Below are positions 1 through 7,142 of a stretch of DNA of 64,000 bases, in pieces. The notes beneath the pieces were generated by a model. The model was not told where the DNA came from. It saw only the letters and a program-made list of their open reading frames with translations, and did no database searches. How positions within the stretch are numbered: position 1 is the first letter of the stretch; every line of letters starts with the position of its first letter. The stretch covers positions 1,178,001-1,242,000 of the forward strand of contig OZ244909.1 of assembly GCA_965221725.1 (NCBI GenBank). Reading direction: 5' to 3'. This stretch comes from HK1 sp965221725. Its GTDB lineage: Bacteria; Pseudomonadota; Gammaproteobacteria; HK1. The translations under genes and the position numbers were made by a program.

Positions 1-769
1 GCGGGGCGAGGCGCAGATAGTGCCGGTAGTCGTGCCAGGCGGCCTGGTAGCACTCGAGCCGGGCCAGCACGTGGCCGCGCTCGCGAAGCGCCGGGGCATC
101 GTTCGGATCCAGCGCCACCATGCGGTTCGACACCACGAGCGCCCGGCTGTCGTCGTGCCGCCCGACGTAGATCTGCGCGAGATTGCGCAGAATCCTCATC
201 GCCATCTCCCGGCGCGAGACGGGCGCGATCGCGTGCGGGAGCATCCTCCGCGCCTGCTCCCGACCGCCGACCATCGGTGCCAGCCGCGCCACCAGATCGG
301 TGGGCGCGAGGCGCGCACCGCGGTTGAACGGGTCGATGAAGACACGCCGGGCGCCGGTGGACGCCACGAGGAAGTGGGCCGGAAACGACACCGGCACGAG
401 CGGCAGTCCCAGCCGCCAGCCGACTTCCAGGTAGACCACCGAGAGCGTGATGGGGATGCCGGTGCGACGTTCGATGACGTCGTTCAGGAAGCTGTTCCGG
501 GGGTCGAAGTAGTCGTCGCGGTTTCCGGTGAAGCTCTCGACCGCGAAGAGGTGGCGGTCCAGCATCGCGAGCCGATCGGGTAGCGGCATCCGCCGGTCCG
601 CGGCGTCGGAAACCGCGTACGCCGCCGCATCCAGCCATGCGAGGTACACGTCCGGATCGAGGTCGGGATAGGCGTCGGTGGCAAGCGAGAGCGCGATGCG
701 CGCGACGTCCAGCCCCTCGTCCGGTCTGGACACGAGGGTTTCGAAGCTCGGAATCGATGGCTTCGACAT
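1..769 (-). CDS. SirB1-like transglutaminase-fold/TPR protein, 3' end cut by window edge
   Basis: Read by hand on the minus strand from ATG at 769 (MSKPSIPSFETLVSRPDEGL) and still open at base 1, so about 256 residues of the N-terminal part are visible. It resembles the SirB1 family: an N-terminal helical part, a transglutaminase-like core (NSFLNDVIERRTGIPITLSV, then VPVSFPAHFLV and FIDPFNRG), followed by a tetratricopeptide-like segment (LRNLAQIYVGR...NRMVALDPNDAPALRERG). Family members are about 270 residues, so little is missing. Precise biochemical function is not established for the family; the Cys of true transglutaminases is not evident here (the Phe-Pro-Ala-His segment is kept). Family call is fairly secure, function is not. 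Confidence 0.8.
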   Translation of the reverse strand, partial: MSKPSIPSFETLVSRPDEGLDVARIALSLATDAYPDLDPDVYLAWLDAAAYAVSDAADRRMPLPDRLAMLDRHLFAVESFTGNRDDYFDPRNSFLNDVIERRTGIPITLSVVYLEVGWRLGLPLVPVSFPAHFLVASTGARRVFIDPFNRGARLAPTDLVARLAPMVGGREQARRMLPHAIAPVSRREMAMRILRNLAQIYVGRHDDSRALVVSNRMVALDPNDAPALRERGHVLARLECYQAAWHDYRHYLRLAP

Positions 770-1362
770 TATGTCAGTGAGCGTACCGCAGCGTTGAGGC
801 GAAGCTGGTTGATTGAGACCGGGTCTCGTGCGCGCAGGGCAGGCGCCGGCCCTTGTCATTCATCCGACAACGACGCGGGGGCCGAGTTCGCACGGCCCGG
901 CCCACCGGCGCCGACTGCATGGTGCTGCGGCCCGGCGAAAGTGGCGCCGGGCCGTTTGCAATCACGCACAGGATTGTGTGGATCCCACCTATTCGCTCAG
1001 GATCGGGCGGCCAAACCCTCACCGGACAGAGCTGTTGTATTCGGCAGGCGACCCGGCATCGCGGGAACCTGCGCGTGATTGCGGGGGCGAATGTACACCG
1101 GTTCACCCGGAAATTTCACCGCGTCGCGAAGCGAGGGCGCGGCGAAAACAGTCGGGTCCGTGCCCGCGGCCGCGAATCGGTGAATGTCCGGGTTGGTTCG
1201 GGGCAGCACCAGCGCGGGGACGCGGGTGCGGGTATCAGCTCGGGAAGATCGTCGCGGGTGGTGGTCCGACGGGGTGGCGGTCTTCCCGGCCCGGCCCGGG
1301 CGAGAGATCGTGCGGCGCGCCCTCCGGCCCGTGCGGCCGGGGACGCATCGCCGGCCCCTCGG
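770..1362. other. 593-bp intergenic region with a hairpin and one family C repeat
   Basis: No convincing gene on either strand. It contains a strong inverted repeat, 928-937 pairing with 945-954 (CGGCCCGGCG/CGCCGGGCCG with a 7-nt loop) followed on the plus strand by TTT, and a family C element at 1107-1191. Both flanking genes are on the minus strand, so the hairpin is not an obvious terminator for dtd, because the T run is on the other strand. Confidence 0.6.
1107..1191. repeat. Family C inverted-repeat element, short form (copy C1)
   Basis: Begins CCGGAAATTTCACC and ends near GGTGAATGTCCGG, an imperfect terminal inverted repeat. The interior contains TCGCGAAGCGAGGG and GTGCCCGCGGCCG, both also found in copy C6 (38411-38497). 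Both of these short copies are preceded by GTTCACC. It is non-coding and resembles a REP/MITE-type element. Confidence 0.75.
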
Positions 1363-1812
1363 TCACGCCGGAGGAGCCACCCGCAGCGTGAACGTGATCG
1401 GCCCGTCGTTGGTGAGGGTGACCTGCATGTGGGCGCCGAACCGCCCGGTTTCCACCGCCGGATGCAGCACCCGCGCCCGTGCGACCACACGCTCGAACAG
1501 GCGTCGGCCGGTGTCCGGTGGCGCGGCGTTCGAGAGGCTCGGCCGCGCACCCTTGCGGGTATCAGCGGGAAGCGTGAACTGGGGAACGAGCAGGAGGCCG
1601 CCGCCGATGTCGGCGACGCTGAGGTTCAGCTTCCGGTCGGCGTCGGGAAAGACGCGGTAGCCGATCAGGCGATCGATCAGGCGATCGCCTTCACGCTCGG
1701 TGTCCCCGCGTTCCACCCCGACGAGCACCATCAGGCCGCAGCCGATGACGCCGACGACCTCTTCGCCGATCTCGACCTTCGCACTCGTCACGCGCTGGAG
1801 CAGCCCGATCAT
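1363..1812 (-). CDS. dtd: D-aminoacyl-tRNA deacylase
   Basis: 149 residues, the normal DTD length, starting MIGLLQRVTSAKVEI at 1812; upstream codons in the same frame do not look like family sequence. DTD cleaves D-amino acids (and glycine mischarged on tRNA-Ala) from tRNA in the cytoplasm. The two signature regions are present: PQFTLPADTRKG (residues 77-88) and NDGPIT (135-140). The first is usually SQFTL in bacteria, so Pro77 in place of Ser is unusual; Thr80, used in the reaction, is kept. It is transcribed in the same direction as the next gene upstream (DUF924). Confidence 0.95.
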   Translation of the reverse strand: MIGLLQRVTSAKVEIGEEVVGVIGCGLMVLVGVERGDTEREGDRLIDRLIGYRVFPDADRKLNLSVADIGGGLLLVPQFTLPADTRKGARPSLSNAAPPDTGRRLFERVVARARVLHPAVETGRFGAHMQVTLTNDGPITFTLRVAPPA

Positions 1813-1923
1813 CGCCACCACTCCTGTCTGGCCATGTCGGTCTCCGGTCGTATCGGTGGACTGGCGGGTAGATGATGGCACAATGCCTGCGGGCCGACAG
1901 ATGCCGGTCGCGGGTTGCGCCGC

Positions 1924-2535
1924 TCACTGGCCGAAACTCGGCGCCCCTTCGGCCAGGTCGCTCAACTCCTCCTCGGTGGACTCTCGGCCGAGGACACGAT
2001 TCCGATGCGGAAACCGGCCGAATCGTTCGATGATGTCGCGATGCAGGCGTGCGTAGTGCGCGTTCTCGGCAAAGCGCTCGCGCCAGGCGTCATCCACCTC
2101 GGTGGCGAGCGACTCGAACTGATCGACCGACTGACGCTGGAGATCGAGATCCTCGGCGTGCTGAAGCGGCATGTACAGAAATATGCGCTCGACCGGGTGC
2201 AGGGAGCGATCCTGTCCGGACTCGATGCCGGCGAGGCAGTGGGCGGCGGCCCGCGCGTCGTGCGCGAAGGCGGCCGGGGAGCCGCGGTGGATGTTGCGAG
2301 GCATCTGATCGAGCAGGATCACCAGCGCAAGCCGTCCCGGCGCCGTGCCGGCCCAACCGTCGAGGCCCCCCCGCGCCGCATCCTCGAGCGCGGCGGCGAA
2401 CCGGATCGCGCACTCGCGGTCGAAGGCGGGCTCGGGGTTGAACCAGATCGCACTGCGAAGCTCGAACGCCTCGGGACTCCGCGTCGCGTCCCGGAACCAG
2501 AAACTCACCACATCGTTCGGGGTCATGTCGCTCAT
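1924..2535 (-). CDS. DUF924 family protein
   Basis: 203 residues from ATG at 2535 (MSDMTPNDVVSFWFRD), preceded by a good Shine-Dalgarno GAGGAG about 10 nt upstream. It shows the DUF924 pattern: VVSFWF at the N-terminus, LALVILLDQMPRNIHRG in the middle, then LHPVERIFLYMPLQHAEDL and a C-terminal FGRFPHRNRVLGR. The family is all-alpha, cytoplasmic and of unknown function. It lies 111 bp upstream of dtd on the same strand and diverges from the next gene at 2663. Confidence 0.9.
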   Translation of the reverse strand: MSDMTPNDVVSFWFRDATRSPEAFELRSAIWFNPEPAFDRECAIRFAAALEDAARGGLDGWAGTAPGRLALVILLDQMPRNIHRGSPAAFAHDARAAAHCLAGIESGQDRSLHPVERIFLYMPLQHAEDLDLQRQSVDQFESLATEVDDAWRERFAENAHYARLHRDIIERFGRFPHRNRVLGRESTEEELSDLAEGAPSFGQ

Positions 2536-2662
2536 CGATCGGTGCTCCTCGCTGCGGCCACAACATATCACCCGCCGTCCCGCTTCGGGGCGGAACCATT
2601 CCGAAATCGATGCCTGCGGTCGGTTGGCGGTCCGGCACCACCCTGCGCGCTCGACCCCTGAC

Positions 2663-3244
2663 ATGGACGAAACGGTCATGCGCGCCATGGCGAAGTGGCC
2701 GAACGTCCCCGCCGTCCGAGGGTGGCTGTCGCTCGACCGCCGGGGCGGGTGGCGACTGAAGGGCGAGCCGATATCGAACCGCGCGATGATCGACTTCATC
2801 GCCCGGAACTATGCCTCCGACGCCCGCGGCCGATGGTTCTTCCAGAATGGACCGCAACGGGTGTTCGTGGACCTCGCCTACACGCCATGGGTGTACTCGC
2901 TCGACGGGCGGGGAGCGCTGGTCACGCATACGGGACGGGCATGCGGAGCCGTCGAGAGAGCGTGGATCGACGAAGCCGGCGCGTTGATCCTGGCCGGTGA
3001 GCCAGGCCCCGGAGTCGTGGACGACCGCGATCTCTCGACGCTCTCCGATCGGCTCTGCGACGCCGGCGGCGCTCCGATCGAGGACGAGTTCATGGCCGCG
3101 TTCGTCGCGAGCCCGCCGGGCTCGGAGCCGGAACTGCGGCTCGCGTACGGCGGCATCCGGGTACGGGTCGGCCGAATCGAATCCGACGTTCTCGCCGCAT
3201 CCCTGGGATTCGTCCTGCGCCCGAGCGGGGACGGTACGTCCTGA
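2663..3244 (+). CDS. Conserved hypothetical protein, probably DUF2946-like
   Basis: 193 residues from ATG at 2663 (MDETVMRAMAKWPNVPAV). Characteristic stretches are AKWPNVP, GWLSLDRRGGWRLKG, FIARNYASDARGRWFFQNG and PQRVFVDLAYTPWVYSLDG, which I recall from a proteobacterial family of unknown function; the DUF number is from memory and uncertain. No signal peptide, membrane segment or metal motif is apparent. The C-terminal half alternates short strands and turns. Divergent from DUF924, with about 127 bp between the two starts. An earlier in-frame start exists, but upstream codons overlap the DUF924 gene antisense and look non-coding. Confidence 0.8.
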   Translation: MDETVMRAMAKWPNVPAVRGWLSLDRRGGWRLKGEPISNRAMIDFIARNYASDARGRWFFQNGPQRVFVDLAYTPWVYSLDGRGALVTHTGRACGAVERAWIDEAGALILAGEPGPGVVDDRDLSTLSDRLCDAGGAPIEDEFMAAFVASPPGSEPELRLAYGGIRVRVGRIESDVLAASLGFVLRPSGDGTS

Positions 3245-3300
3245 CCGGGGGGTTCCGGGAAGCCGGCCGGGCGCGGGGGGTCTCTGGGGGTGACCCGGGG

Positions 3301-3351
3301 GTGGCCTGGGGGTGGCCTGGGGGCTCGATGCCGCTTGCTTCGCAAGCTCGC
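3301..3351. repeat. Core cassette repeat, solitary copy
   Basis: Contains GTGGCCTGGGGG followed by CTCGATGCCGCTTGCTTCG and CAAGCTCGCTCCCC. The same cassette lies in the middle of the long family C elements at 28147-28195 and 37606-37655, and alone and inverted at 60669-60717. Its GCTTGC-TTC-GCAAGC centre can form a small hairpin. It sits immediately upstream of the MFS gene. Confidence 0.75.
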
Positions 3352-3364
3352 TCCCCAAGAGCCG

Positions 3365-4735
3365 ATGCACTACCATTCGGCCGGACGCCAGCGCGTCACT
3401 GACTCAGCCCCCGTGCTCGTTCGCCAAACCCTCGCCTCCGTGGCAGCGCTGCTGTCGTCGTACGGCCTGCTGCTGCTCGCAAACGGGCTGTTCGGTACGC
3501 TCATCGGGTTGCGCACCCAGATCGAGAGTTTCTCCACCGCGGTGGCCGGCGTGGTGGTGGCCGCCTATTTCCTCGGCCTGCTCGCGGGCGGAGTTCAGGC
3601 GGTGCGGGTGGTGGCGGCGGTGGGTCACATCCGCTCCTTCGCGGCGTTCGCCTCCATCATGTCGGTGTCCGCGCTGGGCATCATTCTGGTGATCGACGAT
3701 CTCGCCTGGGCGGCGCTGCGGTTCGTCGGCGGCTTCTGCATGGCCGGCATGATCGTGGCCACCGAGAGCTGGCTCAACGAACGCTGCACGAACCAGACGC
3801 GCGGCCAGGTGATGGCGTTCTACATGATCACCAACTACCTCGCCGCCGGCTGCGGGCAGTTCATCCTGCCGCTCGGCGACCCCGCCGGCTTCGAACTCTT
3901 CTGTGTCGCATCCATCATCTACTCGCTGGCCCTGGTACCGGTGCTGCTCACGCGGGCAAGCGCGCCGAGGCCATCGCCACCGGACCGCGCAAGCCTGCCG
4001 GAGCTGTGGAAACTCTCGCCGCTCAGCCTGATGGGAGCGACCACCGCGGGCATCGCCAACACGAACTTCCAGGGACTCGCGCCCGTGTTCGCCCACGGCC
4101 AGGGCTTTACCGTGCCCCAGACATCGACGTTCATGGCGGCGGGGATCGCCGCCGGCCTGCTCCTGCAATGGCCGATGGGGCGGCTGTCCGACCGGATCGA
4201 CCGCCGGACCGTACTGGCGGGAGTGGCGCTCGGCACCGCGGCCGCGTCGTTCGGCGTCTGGCTCATCACCGGAGCGGACGGCGGGAACTTCATCGGCACC
4301 ATCGTGCTCGTGGTCGTCTACGGCGGCCTGTCGTCCACGGTGTACTCCCTGTGCGCTGCCCACGCCAACGATTTCGCACCGGCCGACAAGTTCGCGCAGA
4401 CCGCGGGCGGGCTGCTGATCGCGTACGGCCTCGGCGCCTCCGCCGGCCCCGTGCTCACATCTGCCCTGATGGAGATGTTCGGCGCCTCCACCCTGTTCGT
4501 GGTCAACACCGGGGCACTCGGCCTGCTCGGAATGTTCGGGGTGTACCGCATCATCCGCCGCGCTCCGAAGCCGAAAGCCGGGCAGCGCCCGATCGTGCCG
4601 TCTCCGGGCGGCCAGTTCACTTCGGGTCAGCTTTATTCATCGATGCGCAATGAGGCCGACCGCGATCTTGCGCGCATGACCGGCGTGGCACTCGACGACG
4701 AACGCCGCCGTCGCTCGGGGGGGACCCGACGATGA
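3365..4735 (+). CDS. Major facilitator superfamily transporter, YcaD-like
   Basis: 456 residues from ATG at 3365. An earlier in-frame ATG at 3290 exists, but the codons between would be made of the repeat at 3301-3351, so 3365 or a GTG at 3413 is more likely. Twelve hydrophobic segments are apparent, starting VAALLSSYGLLLLANGLFG. The loop motif GRLSDRIDRRTVL between the later helices and ESWLNERCTNQTRGQVMAFY after the fourth are typical of YcaD-type members of this family. The C-terminal 50 residues are hydrophilic. Substrate cannot be deduced. It converges on the methyltransferase gene, with a poly-C tract between the two stops. Confidence 0.85.
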   Translation: MHYHSAGRQRVTDSAPVLVRQTLASVAALLSSYGLLLLANGLFGTLIGLRTQIESFSTAVAGVVVAAYFLGLLAGGVQAVRVVAAVGHIRSFAAFASIMSVSALGIILVIDDLAWAALRFVGGFCMAGMIVATESWLNERCTNQTRGQVMAFYMITNYLAAGCGQFILPLGDPAGFELFCVASIIYSLALVPVLLTRASAPRPSPPDRASLPELWKLSPLSLMGATTAGIANTNFQGLAPVFAHGQGFTVPQTSTFMAAGIAAGLLLQWPMGRLSDRIDRRTVLAGVALGTAAASFGVWLITGADGGNFIGTIVLVVVYGGLSSTVYSLCAAHANDFAPADKFAQTAGGLLIAYGLGASAGPVLTSALMEMFGASTLFVVNTGALGLLGMFGVYRIIRRAPKPKAGQRPIVPSPGGQFTSGQLYSSMRNEADRDLARMTGVALDDERRRRSGGTRR

Positions 4736-4752
4736 CCCCTTCCCGTCCGCAT

Positions 4753-4789
<37 letters not shown>

Positions 4790-4816
4790 GTGGGGGCGCG
4801 CCGGATGCACGGCCGG

Positions 4817-5488
4817 TCATTTGTGGATGAAGAGATAGTCCTGCATCCGGTAGCCGAGCAGGAAGGAGTGGTGGAGGCGAAAGCCCGGCATGATCCGCTG
4901 GAGCCCCCGAGGCGAGTGCCTCATGCCGCTGCGGGTACCCACCCCCATCCGCTCGACGCGAAGATTCCTCTCGTCGAGGATTGTGAACCGGTCGGGCTGA
5001 TCGGGGATCGTCTCGCTGTTGGAGGTGGTCAGATACAGCAGGGTCCCGGTACGGCAGTAGCCGTCGATCCGGCGCATGATCGCGCGGCTCGTCGCCTCAT
5101 CGAAATGGTCGAACAGGTCCCAGGCGATGATCACATTGAAACGGATATGGTCCTCGAACGTGATCGCGCGCTCGACGGCGCCTTCGAGGTCGCGTTCCTC
5201 CTCCGGCACCGCCATTTCGGGGTCTTCGGCCAGGGCCCTCGACACGTCCCCGATGTGCAGAACGCAGGAGTACTGCGAGAGGTATTCGACGTTCGCCCGC
5301 ACGGGGGAGCCGAGATCGAGAATGTCGGAACGCTCGCGGCTTCCGAGATGCCCCGTCAACAACTCGAAGCCCGGCGTGCCGATCACCCGCTCCGCACCGG
5401 GGGGAACCCCCGCCTCGCGAACTACGGGCCAGGGAATGGCACTCTCCGCCGCACGGTTCCGGTCAGTTCTTCTTCTTCCCGGGATCAT
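4817..5488 (-). CDS. Class I SAM-dependent methyltransferase-like protein
   Basis: 223 residues from ATG at 5488 (MIPGRRRTDRN), which overlaps the end of the bactofilin gene by 26 nt; longer starts would run fully inside bactofilin in another frame. Motif I-like ILDLGSPVRANVEYLSQY, then VLHIGDVSRAL and a motif IV-like FNVIIAWDLFDHFD, followed by LLYLTTSNSE, give the order expected for a Rossmann methyltransferase, with a degenerate Gly motif. The substrate is unknown. The overlap suggests translational coupling with the bactofilin, so a cell-envelope or surface-related role is possible but unproven. Confidence 0.7.
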   Translation of the reverse strand: MIPGRRRTDRNRAAESAIPWPVVREAGVPPGAERVIGTPGFELLTGHLGSRERSDILDLGSPVRANVEYLSQYSCVLHIGDVSRALAEDPEMAVPEEERDLEGAVERAITFEDHIRFNVIIAWDLFDHFDEATSRAIMRRIDGYCRTGTLLYLTTSNSETIPDQPDRFTILDERNLRVERMGVGTRSGMRHSPRGLQRIMPGFRLHHSFLLGYRMQDYLFIHK

Positions 5489-5972
5489 TGGCCATGGGGG
5501 CGCCGAGCATGATGTCGGCGACCTTTCCGGCGCCGCCACCGTCCGGGCTCTCCATGTCGATCGCGCCCTTGAAGCGGCAGCCGTCCTCCAGACTGACCCG
5601 GGGCGCCACGATATTGCCATGCACGCTGCCGGTCCGGGTCACGATGATCTGCTCCCGACCGCGCAGCTCACCCTCCACCGTCCCCTCGACCCTGATGCTC
5701 TGCGCGTTGATGGTGGCGTGTACCCGGCCTTCCTTGCCGACGGTCACCAGGTTCTTGTTGAGGGTGACGCTGCCCTCAAGACGACCCTGAATCACCAGAT
5801 CCTCTTCGCCCGACACGTCGCCCTGGACGAGAAGCGAGGGGCCGACCACGGAATTGCCGCTCTTTCGGGGCGCGACCGGAGGTGGGGGATCGGTTTTCTC
5901 CACCGTGGGTTCGCGGCGAACCTCCGCCGGTGCGCGCGGTTCCGTCGGTTCGTTTCTCTGCTTGAACATCAT
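5463..5972 (-). CDS. Bactofilin, polymer-forming cytoskeletal protein
   Basis: 169 residues starting MMFKQRNEP (ATG 5972 or 5969). After a charged, Pro-rich N-terminal tail of about 40 residues comes the bactofilin beta-helix: SVVGPSLLVQGDVSGEEDL, GRLEGSVTLNKNLVTVGKEG, VEGTVEGELRGREQIIV, VHGNIVAPRVSLEDGCRFKG, with the regular V/I and G spacing of right-handed beta-helix rungs. The short Lys-rich C-terminus (NDPGKKKN) is also usual. Bactofilins polymerise without nucleotides at the membrane and organise cell-wall enzymes. First gene of a two-gene minus-strand unit with the methyltransferase; divergent from the fusion gene at 6140. Confidence 0.93.
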   Translation of the reverse strand: MMFKQRNEPTEPRAPAEVRREPTVEKTDPPPPVAPRKSGNSVVGPSLLVQGDVSGEEDLVIQGRLEGSVTLNKNLVTVGKEGRVHATINAQSIRVEGTVEGELRGREQIIVTRTGSVHGNIVAPRVSLEDGCRFKGAIDMESPDGGGAGKVADIMLGAPMANDPGKKKN

Positions 5973-6139
5973 GGGTCTCCTTGGCCGAGGTGCGCGCCCG
6001 GAATCTCGGGGCGCCGCAGGGGATTCTTTATCACCGGGGGCAACGGACCGGCGTGGACGTTAGAGTATAGCGATTATTTTCCGGGCAACCACCGGACAAC
6101 CACCGCGCGCGGGACGCCGGCGATACGGGACAAGCGACG

Positions 6140-6865
6140 ATGCATTCGGCCCCCCTGCTGACCGTATATGAACGCTCGGGATGCCACCTGTGCGACGACA
6201 TGGTGTCCACGCTGTCGGAGTGGCAGGAGGAGCTCGAATTCCGGATCGAGCGCGTCGATGTCGACACCTCCCCCGAGCTCGCCGCCCGCTACGGGATGAG
6301 GGTGCCGGTCCTCGTGTACGGCACGATCGAGATCTGCCACCACTTTCTCGACCTCGACGCGCTGCACCGCGCGCTCGGGGACGAAACGAGGCCGCAGCGC
6401 CCCCGGTCCGGGGGCTCCCCGAATCCGGCCGCCGGCTCCGGGGAGGACGACGACCCGCTGCGAGATCCGGCCGGCGGTCCCGGGGAGGACGACGGCTCGC
6501 TGCGAGACGCCGGGCGCTACGCGCGGATCTACGCGATCGTGGCGCGCATCCCCCGCGGCCGGGTCGCCACCTACGGGCAGATCGCCGCCATCGAGGGAAA
6601 CTCCAGCGCACGGATGGTCGGCTACGCCATGGCGGCACTCTCCGGCCCGAGCCCGGCGGTTCCGTGGCAGCGCGTGCTGAATGCCGCTGGAACGGTGAGC
6701 GAACGAAGCGGCGGCGGAACCTCGCGCCAGCGCCGCGCTCTCGAAGCCGAGGGCGTCACGTTCGACGCGAAGGGGCGTATCGACTTCGACACCACCGGGT
6801 GGGACGGCCCCGACCTCGACTGGATCGAGCGCCACGGATTCCACCCCGCCCCGCGGCCTCGCTAG
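6140..6865 (+). CDS. Glutaredoxin-like domain fused to alkyltransferase-like (ATL) DNA-binding protein
   Basis: 241 residues in one uninterrupted frame. Residues 1-80 are a glutaredoxin/DUF836-type fold with the redox motif SGCHLCDD (Cys15, Cys18) and RVPVLVYG. Residues 85-122 are a low-complexity linker with a duplicated GEDD-LRD unit. Residues 125-216 match the C-terminal domain of O6-methylguanine-DNA methyltransferase: IPRGRVATYGQIA, SARMVGYAMAAL (Arg finger region) and AVPWQRVLNAAG. Trp176 replaces the alkyl-accepting Cys of PCHR, which is the hallmark of ATL proteins that bind alkylated bases and hand them to nucleotide excision repair. ATLs and DUF836 proteins are normally separate. 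No stop, frameshift or start site suggests two genes. The redox partner and the function of the fusion are unknown. Confidence 0.85.
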   Translation: MHSAPLLTVYERSGCHLCDDMVSTLSEWQEELEFRIERVDVDTSPELAARYGMRVPVLVYGTIEICHHFLDLDALHRALGDETRPQRPRSGGSPNPAAGSGEDDDPLRDPAGGPGEDDGSLRDAGRYARIYAIVARIPRGRVATYGQIAAIEGNSSARMVGYAMAALSGPSPAVPWQRVLNAAGTVSERSGGGTSRQRRALEAEGVTFDAKGRIDFDTTGWDGPDLDWIERHGFHPAPRPR

Positions 6866-7030
6866 GAGTCTGCGCCGTGGAAAATTCCGATGGGATGAAC
6901 CTGCACAATCGGTCCCCATGGCGGTCATTTCTTACCGGAATTCCCCACTTTTCAAGCAATACGACCCAAAATCCGACTCCAAATCCCCACCGCCATCCTC
7001 GCAAAGCGTGCTGCGGCGCAGACTCCTGGC

Positions 7031-7065
7031 CCGGAAATGTCACCGCTTCGCGAAGCGAGGCCCCG
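7031..7065. repeat. Family C half-element (copy C2)
   Basis: CCGGAAATGTCACCGCTTCG continuing CGAAGCGAGG matches the left end of the family C elements, but no matching right end follows within the next 150 bp. It lies upstream of the MFS gene starting at 7143, in a 277-bp gap that otherwise shows nothing recognisable. Confidence 0.6.
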
Positions 7066-7142
7066 CATCGGGCGGCGCCGGGCTTGCGGCGCCCTGGCGC
7101 GCTCTCCACTATTGCGTCCCTTCCCATGCGAACCATGGGGGC

